Positions 8,181 to 16,554 of a stretch of 64,000 nucleotides of DNA are shown one piece after another. The DNA lies in assembly GCA_017428785.1 (NCBI GenBank), contig JAFRQD010000060.1:48915-112914 (forward strand), given 5' to 3'. The number at the start of each line of letters is the position of its first letter. The stretch's first letter is position 1. Source of the stretch: Bacteroidaceae bacterium (GTDB lineage: Bacteria > Bacteroidota > Bacteroidia > Bacteroidales > Bacteroidaceae). Both the position numbers and the translations under genes were made by a program. Under the pieces are notes generated by a model, which saw nothing but the letters and a program-made list of their open reading frames with translations, was not told where the DNA came from and did no database searches.

Positions 8181-8918
8181 ATGCAAAAGCACCTCATAGA
8201 CTACATTCGACGGCCCGACACGCTTGACGAGGACGCAATTGCGCAGTTGCAAGCCCTCACAAAAGAGCACCCATACTTCACTGTGGCTCGCATCCTGCTC
8301 TTGCAAGCCCTCTACAAGCAGCACGACCAGACTTACGACGAGACGCTGCGGCGAACCGCAATCCTCGTGCCAGACAGGGAAGCCATCTTCCGTCTCACAG
8401 AAGAGCCCCACTACACGCATGCCGAGGAACACAAGCGATATGAAGAGACCGACGAAGCCTCGACCTCACGCACCGTAAGCCTCATCGACAACTTCCTCGA
8501 GGCACAGAAACCCACGACGCCCATCAATCATCCCATCGACGCAGCACAAGACTACATTGGCTACCTGCTTCAACAAGAAAGCCTGCAGGGAGGAAAGCGT
8601 CAGGAAGAATTGCCCATGAACGGTGGAGGCGTTGTGGAAGACTTTCTCGAAAATGAGCATGGGCGGATTGTCCTCAATGACAACATCGACAATGAACATG
8701 AAGAGACACACGCAACTGAAAGCGAAACGACACAAAACGACGAAAATAATGAAATTCTGACTGAAATAATGGCCGGAATTTACATCAAACAAGGCAAATA
8801 TGAGAACGCAGTGAAAATTATCAGGCAACTTTCCTTGAAATATCCAAAAAAAAGTCGTTACTTTGCAGACCAAATTCGATTTCTTGAGAAACTAATCATA
8901 AATAATAAACACAAATAA
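8181..8918 (+). CDS. TPR-like conserved Bacteroidota protein
   Basis: A 245-residue protein without signal peptide. The N-terminal third is helical (LIDYIRRPDTLDEDAIAQLQ). The middle is Glu/Asp/Asn-rich and probably disordered. The C-terminal 60 residues include one clear TPR-like helix pair (MAGIYIKQGKYENAVKIIRQ). The position between lptE and secG is typical for this phylum, where such proteins are labelled as tetratricopeptide repeat proteins. Its role is not known. secG starts 1 bp after its stop codon. Confidence 0.75.
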   Translation: MQKHLIDYIRRPDTLDEDAIAQLQALTKEHPYFTVARILLLQALYKQHDQTYDETLRRTAILVPDREAIFRLTEEPHYTHAEEHKRYEETDEASTSRTVSLIDNFLEAQKPTTPINHPIDAAQDYIGYLLQQESLQGGKRQEELPMNGGGVVEDFLENEHGRIVLNDNIDNEHEETHATESETTQNDENNEILTEIMAGIYIKQGKYENAVKIIRQLSLKYPKKSRYFADQIRFLEKLIINNKHK

Positions 8919-8919
8919 C

Positions 8920-9270
8920 ATGTACACATCTATCGTTATCCTGATTGTATTGGCCTCCATTCTGATGTGCCTCATCGTACTGATTCAGGAATCCAAAGGC
9001 GGCGGTTTGGCTGCTGACTACTCCAACAACAACCAGATTCTTGGTGCTCCCAAAACAACAAATTTCATTGAGAAAGCAACATGGTTCCTTGCAGGTGCAA
9101 TGATTTTCCTCAGTGTAATCAGTGTAGCCTTCTTGCCTGGTGCAAGCCACAACGAATCCGTTATGCAGCAGCAGGCCATAGAGCAAGCAGCCACCAACCC
9201 TGGCAATGTGCCCGCTATGGAGCAGCCCGCAGCTACTGAAGAGGCTCCTGCTGAAGCACCCGCTCAGTAA
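8920..9270 (+). CDS. secG: Preprotein translocase subunit SecG
   Basis: Small component of the SecYEG protein-export channel in the inner membrane. It has 116 residues with two membrane segments (about 4-22 and 50-72) separated by a Gly-rich loop, QESKGGGLAADY, which is the family signature. The C-terminus is an Ala/Glu/Pro-rich cytoplasmic extension. It closes the operon and is followed by a terminator-like hairpin at 9320-9366. Confidence 0.92.
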   Translation: MYTSIVILIVLASILMCLIVLIQESKGGGLAADYSNNNQILGAPKTTNFIEKATWFLAGAMIFLSVISVAFLPGASHNESVMQQQAIEQAATNPGNVPAMEQPAATEEAPAEAPAQ

Positions 9271-9319
9271 AAAACAAAAGCCAAAACATCTTAAACTTCC
9301 CAGCCTCTAATTGGGGAGA

Positions 9320-9366
9320 AAGCCCCCTCCTAACCTTCCCCAAGCGGGAGGAGACAGGAAGGGGCT
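9320..9366. terminator. Hairpin terminator after secG
   Basis: AAGCCCCCTCCT pairs with AGGAAGGGGCTT and is followed by a run of T. The hairpin is built from a C/G-rich palindromic repeat of the family found throughout the window, which suggests that these repeats can serve as terminators. Confidence 0.6.
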
Positions 9367-9399
9367 TTTTATTGTTCAATGCTTAATATCCAATAGGCA

Positions 9400-10266
9400 A
9401 TGCTAATAGCTGACAGCGGTTCTACCAAGACGGATTGGCTCCTCGTCGCACCAGATGGGCAACGCCTCGAGCTACGCACCGACGGCATCAATCCCGCGCG
9501 CGACACGCGCGATATTATATATAAGGTATTGTATCATCAATTGCTGACGCAAATCCCACAGACAATTGAACCGCATGACGTATATTTCTATGGGGCAGGA
9601 TGCATCGAGCCTTTTAGTCAGACAGTACGAGACGCCGTCAAAGAGCTGTTCTGCGGATGCTCTGTCGAAGTAGAGAGCGACCTGCTGGGAGCTGCCCGTG
9701 CCCTTTGTGGGGACGAGCCAGGCATTGCGTGCATATTGGGAACAGGCTCCAACAGCTGTCTTTATGACGGCAAAGACATCGTGATGCACACGCCGCCACT
9801 GGGTTACATTCTCGGCGACGAAGGCAGCGGCTCCTTCTTGGGCAAGACTTTGCTGAACGGTCTCTTCAAGGGAACGCTTCCCGAAACGCTCCGAGAGGAG
9901 TTCTGCAGCGAATATCAACTGTCGCTGCCTGGCATCATAGAGCACGTCTACCGTCAGCCTGCTGCCAACGCCTTCCTTGCATCGCTGGTTCCCTTCATTG
10001 CCAAACACCGTTCAGTTCCAGCCGTCCACAGCATGCTGATCGATGCTTTCCGCCTGTTCATGAAGCGCAACATAGCCATCTACGGGCACAAGGAAATGCC
10101 AGTCAACTTTGTGGGAGGCATTGCGTATCAGTTCGAAGCGGAAATAAAGGAGGCTGCAGAGGCTGAAGGCATGAAGACAGGCCGTATCCTGCGACGTCCC
10201 ATCGAAGAAATTGTACAATATCATCTGCGGAATGATAAAATCTTACACTATACTGCACAAAATTAA
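9400..10266 (+). CDS. BadF/BadG/BcrA-type kinase (N-acetylglucosamine kinase-like)
   Basis: A 288-residue member of the ASKHA ATPase fold. Phosphate-1 loop IADSGSTKTDWLL lies at the N-terminus, phosphate-2 region ACILGTGSNSCLYDG in the middle, then GYILGDEGSGSFLGK, and an adenosine-binding segment VNFVGGIAYQF near the end. Close relatives in Bacteroidota are annotated as N-acetylglucosamine kinases, so amino-sugar phosphorylation is the likely role, though the substrate is inferred. It stands alone, separated from secG by a terminator and from cutC by about 190 bp. Confidence 0.8.
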   Translation: MLIADSGSTKTDWLLVAPDGQRLELRTDGINPARDTRDIIYKVLYHQLLTQIPQTIEPHDVYFYGAGCIEPFSQTVRDAVKELFCGCSVEVESDLLGAARALCGDEPGIACILGTGSNSCLYDGKDIVMHTPPLGYILGDEGSGSFLGKTLLNGLFKGTLPETLREEFCSEYQLSLPGIIEHVYRQPAANAFLASLVPFIAKHRSVPAVHSMLIDAFRLFMKRNIAIYGHKEMPVNFVGGIAYQFEAEIKEAAEAEGMKTGRILRRPIEEIVQYHLRNDKILHYTAQN

Positions 10267-10296
10267 GAAACATGTTAAAGAACATAAGGCGATGAC

Positions 10297-10416
10297 TTGC
10301 AATGTGCATAAAAATTCCCGAACTTTGCAGTCGTTATCCTGAAAACAATCTTTTTACCTTAAACAAAGCTAATACCAAGGGAGAGAGCAGCTGTGAAGCC
10401 ACTCTCTTCTTTTTTT
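10297..10416 (+). ncRNA. Candidate small RNA or leader
   Basis: The 190-bp gap between the kinase and cutC contains a promoter-like TTG at 10297 and GAACTTTG at 10320-10327 (one base from TAnnTTTG), then about 55 bp of unstructured AT-rich sequence. After that comes a hairpin made of AGAGAG and CTCTCT (about 10382-10407) followed by a T-rich run. This is promoter plus terminator spacing without an open reading frame. It could be a short RNA, or just the end of the kinase transcript. Confidence 0.3.
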
Positions 10417-10420
10417 AGTC

Positions 10421-10446
10421 TCACCCTACCCTTTAAGGGGTCTTTA
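10421..10446. repeat. C/G-rich palindromic element upstream of cutC
   Basis: CACCCTACCCTTTAAGGGGTC, a short member of the CCCTTTAAGGG palindrome family. Confidence 0.5.
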
Positions 10447-10460
10447 ATAGTATGTATTAG

Positions 10461-11132
10461 ATGATAAGTGGTAAATGTTTAGAGGTTTGCTGCGGCGACA
10501 TGCAGAGCGTGCGTGCAGCCATAGAAGGCGGGGCGCATCGCGTTGAGCTTTGTCGGGCGCTCGAAGTGGACGGTTTGACGCCTTCCCCTGAGATGATGGA
10601 GTCGGCAATCGGCATGGGCATCCCTGTCCAGATGCTGATTCGGCCCCGAGAGGGCGACTTTGTCTATAATGAAGATGAGGTCGAAAACATGCTGAAAGAC
10701 ATCCGTCTTGCCAAGAAATTGGGCGCGAATGGCGTTGTCATTGGGGCTTTGAGGCCAGACGGAAGCATAGACGAGGACACAATCCGGCGTCTTGTAAGCG
10801 AATCGGAGGGCCTGAGCATCACGTTCCACCGAGCCTTTGATGTCTGTGCGAAGCCTTTTGAGGCTTTGGAACAGATTATCTCCTTAGGTTGCCACCGCTT
10901 GCTCTCCTCTGGCCAGGCACGAACTGCGGAGCAAGGCATTCCCATGCTCAAGAAGCTTGTTGAGCAGTCAGCAGGAAGGCTTATCATCATGCCTGGCTCA
11001 GGAGTTAACGTGAACAATGCGCACAAGATACTCTCCGAAACTGGTGCGAAGGAGATTCACGGCTCTCTCCGCAAAGACGGCCACACTGATTCCGAGCAAG
11101 TTAGAGCCATTACAGGCATTTTAGAAGCGTGA
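10461..11132 (+). CDS. cutC: CutC family protein (copper homeostasis protein CutC)
   Basis: A 223-residue TIM-barrel protein. It starts with the family's LEVCCGDMQSVRAAIEGGAH, then the RVELC segment, and contains QMLIRPREGDFVY, GANGVVIGAL, ITFHRAFDVC and IIMPGSGVN, all conserved in CutC. The family has been linked to copper tolerance, but its biochemical role is unsettled. The gene is preceded by a C/G-rich palindrome (10421-10446) and followed by a hairpin terminator at 11195-11228. Confidence 0.92.
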   Translation: MISGKCLEVCCGDMQSVRAAIEGGAHRVELCRALEVDGLTPSPEMMESAIGMGIPVQMLIRPREGDFVYNEDEVENMLKDIRLAKKLGANGVVIGALRPDGSIDEDTIRRLVSESEGLSITFHRAFDVCAKPFEALEQIISLGCHRLLSSGQARTAEQGIPMLKKLVEQSAGRLIIMPGSGVNVNNAHKILSETGAKEIHGSLRKDGHTDSEQVRAITGILEA

Positions 11133-11194
11133 ACTTCCATCTATCATACGAGGCATTAGAAACCCTCTCCACACACCCTCTAAGGGGAGAACAT

Positions 11195-11228
11195 AAAGGC
11201 GGCTCCTTGACGGGGCTGCCTTCTTTTT
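11195..11228 (+). terminator. Hairpin terminator after cutC
   Basis: AAGGCGGC pairs with GCTGCCTT around CCTTGACGGG and is followed by CTTTTTGG. It lies just after a C/G-rich palindrome (11162-11188). Confidence 0.6.
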
Positions 11229-11304
11229 GGCCTTTCCCTTAGAACTGTTAGGGCAACATCGGGATGCAGACAATTCCATAGCATTAGAAGCAATCCTCTC
11301 TATC

Positions 11305-11480
11305 ATGAATACCCCACTCCTACCCCTACCCTTATATGGGAGGGGAGTTGGGATGCCAACTTCCCTTACACAAAAGGGCAGAGACATGTACCAGAAGGGC
11401 GGAGGAAGGCAACCTTCCTGCTCCCCTCCCATTCCCCGAAGGGGAGGGGAAGAGCGTAGCGAGGGGTGGGGTTGGAATGG
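11305..11480. repeat. C/G-rich palindromic elements, two copies
   Basis: CCCCACTCCTACCCCTACCC followed by TTATATGGGAGGGGAGTTGG, then CCCCTCCCATTCCCCGAAGG followed by GGAGGGGAAGAG. Each folds on itself, and both resemble the element copies at 14.0, 17.6 and 23.3 kb. Confidence 0.55.
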
Positions 11481-11525
11481 AGGCTTTTTAATACTTGTAG
11501 CTGGCCGAATTTATCGGACAGCAAT

Positions 11526-11882
11526 ATTTTGTAAACATTTTTCCAAGAGAGACGCGTTCTAAGGGCTTGTTTTTTGTTCTGTGGCACTTTTCTACCCCAG
11601 ACGCAAGAAATGGGCTTAAATCAAGTCGGCACTGATAATCAATTGGTTACAAAGCCAGATTTTGAAGCACAAAGCAAAGAAAGTATATCCGCCGTTCGCC
11701 AGATAGTTAAACAACGCAAGTTTTGAGACAAAATCCCGCCTGCGAAGATGGGCAACGCCACACGCGGAAATCACAAACATCGCGTGCGGCGTTGGCAATC
11801 GCCGCAGGCGGCGTTGGGAAACGCCCTGTGCCACATCTCCAAACACCGCACTTTAACACACAAAATATTGTAAAGATTTTTT
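11526..11882 (+). repeat. 358-bp dispersed element, copy 1
   Basis: Near-identical over most of its length to the reverse complement of 16555-16912. Shared landmarks in order: TTTTGTAAACATTTTTCC, AAGAGAGACGCGTTCTAAGG, TGTGGCACTTTTCTACC, GGGCTTAAATCAAGTCG, GCAAAGAAAGTATAT, a GC-rich 22-bp unit array (about 11732-11825), CCCTGTGCC, and ATATTGTAAAGATTTTT. The two ends are imperfect direct repeats of each other (17 of 19 bases). No protein is encoded. This copy lies between cutC and the nitroreductase gene. Confidence 0.8.
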
Positions 11883-11943
11883 CACAGGGCTCTGCCGGCC
11901 GAACTTGGCGGCCTGCTCCAAGAGCAGACGCCACAATACAATA

Positions 11944-11980
11944 TGCCCGCACATAAGGCTTGCTTCCTCACATGCGGGCA
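11944..11980 (-). terminator. Hairpin downstream of the nitroreductase gene
   Basis: TGCCCGCACAT and CATGCGGGCA form the two arms around a short loop, 15 bp past the stop codon of the minus-strand gene. The T-run on the minus strand is weak, so this is a tentative terminator. Confidence 0.45.
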
Positions 11981-11994
11981 TGTATATGATTCAT

Positions 11995-12501
11995 TTAGAC
12001 TTCCAGGAAAATTTCCTCTGATGCCTTGCGGACTCTTGGCGTCGGTCCTGCGGCAGGATATCCTATCGGGATGATGACGACCGGCTCCTCTGTCTCAGGC
12101 AGCTGGAAGAGCTCATGGCAGCGCTTGGCATCGAAGTTGCAGACCCAGCACGAGCCCAGTCCTTGTTCCGCAGCAGCCAGACAAAGATGCTCCACTGCGA
12201 TGGCGACATCGATATTGCCATGAGGCTTGCCGTCTTGCCTTACCCACTCCTGCTCATGAAGCAGAGAGGCGAGGACATACAACGGCGCTTCGTTGAACCA
12301 AGGCCGAGCGTAGCATGACTGAAGCTTCTCCCTACCCTCTTGGCTGCGGACGATGCGGAACCTCCACGGCTGTCGGTTCACCGCAGACGGAGCCAGCCGC
12401 ATACACTCCTTGAGGTATGCGACCTTATCCTCCTCTATAGGCTTGTCGAGATAACCACGACAACTGTAGCGGCTCTGAATGATGTCGATAAGATGTTCCA
12501 A
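11995..12501 (-). CDS. Nitroreductase family protein
   Basis: A 168-residue FMN-dependent oxidoreductase of the small nitroreductase type. The start (IDIIQSRYSCRGYLDKPIEE) and the APSAVNRQPWRFRIV stretch bind FMN. The AAAEQGLGSCWVCNFD segment and the PIGYPA ending are also family features. The physiological substrate cannot be read from sequence. It follows the small secreted-protein gene by 2 bp on the same strand, so the two are probably one transcript. Confidence 0.85.
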   Translation of the reverse strand: MEHLIDIIQSRYSCRGYLDKPIEEDKVAYLKECMRLAPSAVNRQPWRFRIVRSQEGREKLQSCYARPWFNEAPLYVLASLLHEQEWVRQDGKPHGNIDVAIAVEHLCLAAAEQGLGSCWVCNFDAKRCHELFQLPETEEPVVIIPIGYPAAGPTPRVRKASEEIFLEV

Positions 12502-12503
12502 GA

Positions 12504-12923
12504 TTAGCGCTTCAGCATCTTATAGCTTGTCTTGCCGTTCTTGATAACATAGGTGCCGGCAGGCAGGCCATCGAGAGAGGTGGATGTTGTGCCGTCCTCG
12601 TTTGGCTTGTAGGTGCGCATGAGCTTGCCGTCTATGCTATAGATGAAGGTAGGCTGCGGAGCAACGTCCACGGGAGCCGTGATGCGGGTCACATGCTCGT
12701 CAACCTCGCCAAAGGTGAACTTGTCCATGTCGGAAAGAGGATAAGACACCGACGCGTCTGTCACACTGATGACAAGATAGCCTTCATTGTATGTCACAAT
12801 GGGCTTTTCACTGAATGCAATCTCCAAAACGCCGCCAGACTTCTGGTGAACGAACAGGGCTGTTTCTGCCCATGATGCTGTTGCTGCAAAAAGAGTCAAC
12901 AGGGAAAGGATAAGCTTCTTCAT
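12504..12923 (-). CDS. Small secreted protein with C-terminal sorting-like domain
   Basis: A 139-residue protein with a signal peptide (MKKLILSLLTLFAATASWA). The first half is beta-rich (LEIAFSEKPIVTYNEGYLVI, then PLSDMDKFTFGE), a layout common in short Bacteroidales secreted proteins. The end (IYSIDGKLMRTY, LPAGTYVIKNGK, SYKMLKR) resembles the type IX secretion C-terminal domain. The start at 12923 was chosen for the signal peptide and lies just after a promoter at 12951-12958. Its function is unknown. Confidence 0.75.
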   Translation of the reverse strand: MKKLILSLLTLFAATASWAETALFVHQKSGGVLEIAFSEKPIVTYNEGYLVISVTDASVSYPLSDMDKFTFGEVDEHVTRITAPVDVAPQPTFIYSIDGKLMRTYKPNEDGTTSTSLDGLPAGTYVIKNGKTSYKMLKR

Positions 12924-12950
12924 AGTCACGAACATTTAAGAACTTTGTGG

Positions 12951-12958
12951 CAAAGATA
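12951..12958 (-). promoter_or_regulatory. Bacteroidota -7 promoter element
   Basis: CAAAGATA on the plus strand, TATCTTTG on the minus strand, 28 bp before the small secreted-protein start. Confidence 0.6.
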
Positions 12959-13001
12959 CGGTTTTTATTCTAAAGTGCAAAGAAAAAGGCAAGTTTTTTT
13001 T

Positions 13002-13988
13002 CTACATACCCTGCAAAATGCGTTTTAACACAACGGTGGCAGAGATTTCGCGGTTGGCAGCTTCGGGAATGACGAGGGATGTGGGGGCCTCTATAACGTC
13101 GTCTGTTACTATCATTCCTCTGCGAACAGGCAGGCAATGCATGAAGTGGGCATTGTTGGTCCAGCTCATGTGCTCGGCATCGACTGTCCAGCTCATATCC
13201 TTCGAGAGTATCTTGCCATAGTCTTCCCTGTGGCAGCCGACGCCCGGGCAGCTCCAGTTCTTGGCATAGATGAAGTCGGCGCCCTCGAAGGCCTTGCGTT
13301 GGTCGTACTCCACACGGGCACCTGCCACGAACTTCGGGTCGAGCTCATACCCCTCCGGGTGCGTGATGACGAAGTCCACATCAGCAGCCAGCATCCATTG
13401 GGCAAAGCTATTGGGGACGGCTTGCGGCAAAGCACGCGGATGCGGCGCCCAAGTGAGGACCACCTTGGGCTTTCTACCGTTCCCAGAACCCTCGGGATAT
13501 TCAGAGTGCTCAGAAACAGTTATCAGATCTGCAAAGGCTTGGAGAGGATGGACGGTTGCGGTCTCCATCGCAAAGACAGGCTTGCCGCTGTACTTCTCGA
13601 ACTGATGATAGACGGTCTCAGCATAGTCATACTCGCGGTCAGTAAGGCCTGCGAAGGAACGGATGCCGATGACATCGCAGTAGCAGCCCATGACGGGAAT
13701 GGCTTCAAGCAGATGCTCGCTCTTGTCGCCGTCCATGATGACGCCTCGCTCCGTCTCGAGCTTCCACGCACCGGCATTGACGTCAAGCACGATGACATTC
13801 ATGCCGAGGTTCATGGCTGCCTTCTGTGTGCTGAGACGCGTGCGGAGGCTGTTGTTGAAGAACACCATAAGCAAGGTCTTATTCTTGCCAAGTGTATCGT
13901 ACTTATAGCGGTTTGCCTTTATCTCGGCTGCTTCCCTGAGCGCCTCCTTGAGGTCGCCCAGGTCTTCTACATTAAGGAAACTCTTCAT
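13002..13988 (-). CDS. argF': N-succinylornithine carbamoyltransferase (ArgF')
   Basis: A 328-residue transcarbamylase of arginine synthesis. The carbamoyl-phosphate loop is FFNNSLRTRLST, and HCLPVRRG lies near the end. GVIMDGDKSEHLLEAIPVMG has a proline in the loop where acetylornithine enzymes of Xanthomonas carry glutamate. Bacteroides fragilis has proline there and uses N-succinylornithine, so that substrate is preferred. The start at 13988 (MKSFLNVEDLGDLKEAL) was chosen because the upstream MVN codons come from the short repeat before the gene. It lies outside the main arg/pro cluster. Confidence 0.88.
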   Translation of the reverse strand: MKSFLNVEDLGDLKEALREAAEIKANRYKYDTLGKNKTLLMVFFNNSLRTRLSTQKAAMNLGMNVIVLDVNAGAWKLETERGVIMDGDKSEHLLEAIPVMGCYCDVIGIRSFAGLTDREYDYAETVYHQFEKYSGKPVFAMETATVHPLQAFADLITVSEHSEYPEGSGNGRKPKVVLTWAPHPRALPQAVPNSFAQWMLAADVDFVITHPEGYELDPKFVAGARVEYDQRKAFEGADFIYAKNWSCPGVGCHREDYGKILSKDMSWTVDAEHMSWTNNAHFMHCLPVRRGMIVTDDVIEAPTSLVIPEAANREISATVVLKRILQGM

Positions 13989-14026
13989 ATTTACCATTTA
14001 ATCATTTACCATTTACCATTTAATAG
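13989..14026. repeat. Heptad-like short tandem repeat upstream of argF'
   Basis: Repeats of ATTTACC and CATTTAC, with ATTTAAT between them. A near-identical run precedes folB at 57893-57926, and both are followed directly by a C/G-rich palindromic element. Confidence 0.6.
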
Positions 14027-14112
14027 TTCTCCCCATAGAGGGCAATTGCCCGTTGGTAGCGGTGTAATTTGGGAGGGCCTGCCCGACGGAGGGCAAAAGT
14101 TAGAGGGGGTCT
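14025..14112. repeat. C/G-rich palindromic element between argF' and the acyl-CoA ligase gene
   Basis: Starts GTTCTCCCCATAGAGGG, contains GGGAGGGCCTGCCC, and ends AGTTAGAGGGGGTCTTTC. The ligase's stop codon (14100-14102) and last residues (KDPL) lie inside the right end, which is nearly the same as the start of the copy inside proA. Confidence 0.65.
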
Positions 14113-15785
14113 TTCCTTGTGTCCTTCTCTCTTATCTCCACACGGCGAATCTTGCCGCTGATAGTCTTAGGCAATTCGTCCACGAACTCTATGATGCGAG
14201 GGTACTTATAGGGAGCTGTCACATGTTTGACGTGAGCCTGAAGCTCCTCGACGAGAGCATCGTTCGCTTTGTCTTTCCATTCCTTGCCAAGCACGACGGT
14301 AGCCTTCACCACCATGCCTCGCGTATCGTCGGGCACGCCTGTAATGGCGCACTCCACGACAGCCGGATGCGTCATCAGGGCACTCTCCACTTCGAAGGGA
14401 CCGATGCGGTAGCCGCTGCTCTTGATGACATCGTCGGCCCTGCCCTCGAACCAATAATAGCCGTCCTTGTCGCGCCAAGCCATGTCGCCCGTGAAGTAGT
14501 AGCCGTCGTGGCAAGCCTCGTAGGTGATGTTGCTGTCGCGATAGTATTCCTTGAAGAGGCCGATTGCCTTGCGCCCTTCATTCAGGCGGACAGCAATCTC
14601 GCCCTTCTCGCCGTCCTCGCAAGGCGTGAGGTCCGGACGCAGCAAGGCAATCTCGTACTGCGCGTTAGGCTTGCCCATGCTTCCCGGCTTGGGCTGCATC
14701 CAGGGGAACGTGCCGAGCGTCAATGTCGTCTCTGTCTGCCCGAAGCCTTCCATCAGGCGGATGCCTGTCAGCTCAAAGAAACGGTTATAGACGGCAGCAT
14801 TCAGCGCCTCGCCTGCCGTAGTGCAATAGCGGAGGGAAGAAAGGTCGTAGCGGCTGAAGTCCTCACGGACGAGGAAGCGATAGACGGTAGGAGGCGCACA
14901 GAAGCTCGTGATATGATACTTCTCCATCTGTCGCAGAATCTTCTCCGCCGTGAACTTCTCGTGGTCGAAGACAAAGACGCAAGCTCCAGCGAACCATTGC
15001 CCATAGAGCTTCCCCCAGACAGCCTTGCCCCAGCCCGTATCGGCCACGGTAAGGTGGATGCTGTCGGGCGTAAGGTTGTGCCAGAAGACACCAGTCGTGA
15101 GGTGTCCAAGCGCATAGAGGAAGTCGTGCGACACCATCTTGGGCTCGCCGGAAGTGCCAGAGGTGAAGTACAGAATCATGGTGTCGCCGTTGGTATTCAC
15201 AAAGCGAGGGCGACGGAAAGCAGGTGCTTTGTCTATCTCCTTCTGCCAGTCGTGGAAGCCTTCCGGAACCTCGGGGCCAATGGAAACGAGCACATCCACC
15301 GTCGGGCTGTCGGGCATTGCCTTCTGCACTTCCCCGAGGACATACGGCTCGCCCACACAGATGATGGCCTTTACCGAAGCCGCGTTGTTGCGGTAAACTA
15401 TGTCGTGACTGGTGAGCATGTGTGTGGCGGGAATAGGGATTGCCCCCAGCTTGTGCAGGGCAAGCATCGTTATCCACCACTCCAAGCGACGCTTCTCGAT
15501 GAGCATCACCATGTCCCCACGATTGACACCCAGGCTCTTAAGGTAGGAAGCAGCCTGGTCGCTCATCTTTTTGAGGTCAGCAAAGGACAGCTTTCGCTCT
15601 GCGCCCTCATCGTTTGTCCAAAGAAGAGCCAGTTTATCCGGCGCCACTTCCGCCCATGCATCCACCACATCATAGGCGAAGTTGAAGTTCTTGGGAACGA
15701 TGAACTCCAGATGCTTTGCGTAGTCTTCCTCCGATACAAAGCTCGTTTGCTTGAGGAAGCGACTTAGTATAGGGTTGTTATCCAT
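14100..15785 (-). CDS. AMP-dependent acyl-CoA ligase
   Basis: A 561-residue member of the adenylate-forming family. The AMP-binding motif ILYFTSGTSGEPKMVSH, the GFGQTETTLTLG motif and the C-terminal YYWFEGRADDVIKSSGYRIG, ending in LPKTISGKIRRVE with the catalytic Lys, are all present. It activates a carboxylic acid to its CoA thioester, probably short or medium chain; the acid is not known. It is 36 bp downstream of the XRE-cupin regulator on the same strand, a pairing recurrent in Bacteroidales. Its stop codon falls inside a palindromic repeat. Confidence 0.88.
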   Translation of the reverse strand: MDNNPILSRFLKQTSFVSEEDYAKHLEFIVPKNFNFAYDVVDAWAEVAPDKLALLWTNDEGAERKLSFADLKKMSDQAASYLKSLGVNRGDMVMLIEKRRLEWWITMLALHKLGAIPIPATHMLTSHDIVYRNNAASVKAIICVGEPYVLGEVQKAMPDSPTVDVLVSIGPEVPEGFHDWQKEIDKAPAFRRPRFVNTNGDTMILYFTSGTSGEPKMVSHDFLYALGHLTTGVFWHNLTPDSIHLTVADTGWGKAVWGKLYGQWFAGACVFVFDHEKFTAEKILRQMEKYHITSFCAPPTVYRFLVREDFSRYDLSSLRYCTTAGEALNAAVYNRFFELTGIRLMEGFGQTETTLTLGTFPWMQPKPGSMGKPNAQYEIALLRPDLTPCEDGEKGEIAVRLNEGRKAIGLFKEYYRDSNITYEACHDGYYFTGDMAWRDKDGYYWFEGRADDVIKSSGYRIGPFEVESALMTHPAVVECAITGVPDDTRGMVVKATVVLGKEWKDKANDALVEELQAHVKHVTAPYKYPRIIEFVDELPKTISGKIRRVEIREKDTRKDPL

Positions 15786-15821
15786 TGAACATTAAAGATT
15801 GAACATTGAATATTATTGCTG

Positions 15822-16373
15822 TCAGATGATTACTGTCAGGAACTTCACCGTCTTGTTCTCGAGGGCACGCATGCAGTGAGGACGTGTTGTGTCGAAGTAA
15901 ATGCTGTCGCCCTGCTTGAGCACAATCACCTTATCTTCTATCGTCACCTCGAGCACGCCGCTGAATACGATGATGAACTCTTGCCCATCGTGAACGTTCT
16001 TAGCGTGGTTCTTCCCTTCCGGCAGAGGCTCTATCTCTGTGAAGAAGGGCTCCATCGCCCTGCCTTTGAAGCCGCTGGCGAGGGATTTGTACTTGTAGTC
16101 GTTGTGCCTATCCACCTCAAGGCCTTTGCCGCGACGCGTCACGAAGTAGCCGTTCATGCGGGGCTCCTCTCCGTAGAGGAGGACATCGAGAGCGATGCCA
16201 TACTGTTTGGAGATGCGTGTGAGGCGATAGACGCCAGGGTCGCTCTCGCCACTTTCTATGCGACGATAGTGCTCTACAGTCGTCTCGCACACCTCTGCCA
16301 TCTTCTCCACAGGAATGTCAAATATCTCCCGCAAGCCTTTGAGGCGTTGCGCTATCTGTTTAATGTCGTTCAT
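15822..16373 (-). CDS. XRE family regulator with cupin domain
   Basis: A 183-residue regulator: N-terminal helix-turn-helix (IAQRLKGLREIFDIPVEKMA and AEVCETTVEHYRRIESGESD) followed by a linker and a C-terminal cupin (HDGQEFIIVFSGVLEVTIED, then FDTTRPHCMRAL) likely to sense a small ligand. The start at 16373 (MNDIKQIAQRLKGL) was chosen because it fits the HTH and follows a promoter at 16405-16412. It probably controls its own transcript, including the adjacent acyl-CoA ligase. Confidence 0.88.
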   Translation of the reverse strand: MNDIKQIAQRLKGLREIFDIPVEKMAEVCETTVEHYRRIESGESDPGVYRLTRISKQYGIALDVLLYGEEPRMNGYFVTRRGKGLEVDRHNDYKYKSLASGFKGRAMEPFFTEIEPLPEGKNHAKNVHDGQEFIIVFSGVLEVTIEDKVIVLKQGDSIYFDTTRPHCMRALENKTVKFLTVII

Positions 16374-16404
16374 ATCTGTTTCTGCTTGTATTGCTATGCA
16401 GGTG

Positions 16405-16412
16405 CAAAGGTA
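16405..16412 (-). promoter_or_regulatory. Bacteroidota -7 promoter element for the XRE-cupin operon
   Basis: CAAAGGTA on the plus strand, TACCTTTG on the minus strand, 32 bp before the start codon. Confidence 0.65.
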
Positions 16413-16554
16413 CGAAAAAAACGGAGAACTAAGGCTAAAGAACAGAGATTTTTTATTGTTGACGCCCATTGCAAGCCTCGAATGTCGCTTCTCGTGCGAA
16501 TCGCTGATGAAAAGTTTCGCAGGAGAGAGACACAGAAACCTTTACCGAAGGACA

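Larger units (their letters stand above)
11133..11994. other. 860-bp intergenic region made of repeats
   Basis: Between the end of cutC and the end of the minus-strand nitroreductase. In order it holds: a C/G-rich palindrome (11162-11188), the cutC terminator, two more C/G-rich palindromic stretches (11305-11350 and 11420-11480), the 358-bp element copy 1, and a hairpin at 11944-11980. No convincing gene was seen. Confidence 0.65.

Noticed and set aside
13137-15767. An 876-residue open frame on the plus strand
   Set aside because: It runs antisense across both argF' and the acyl-CoA ligase gene, which are clear families. Codon bias of GC-rich genes leaves long open frames on the opposite strand.
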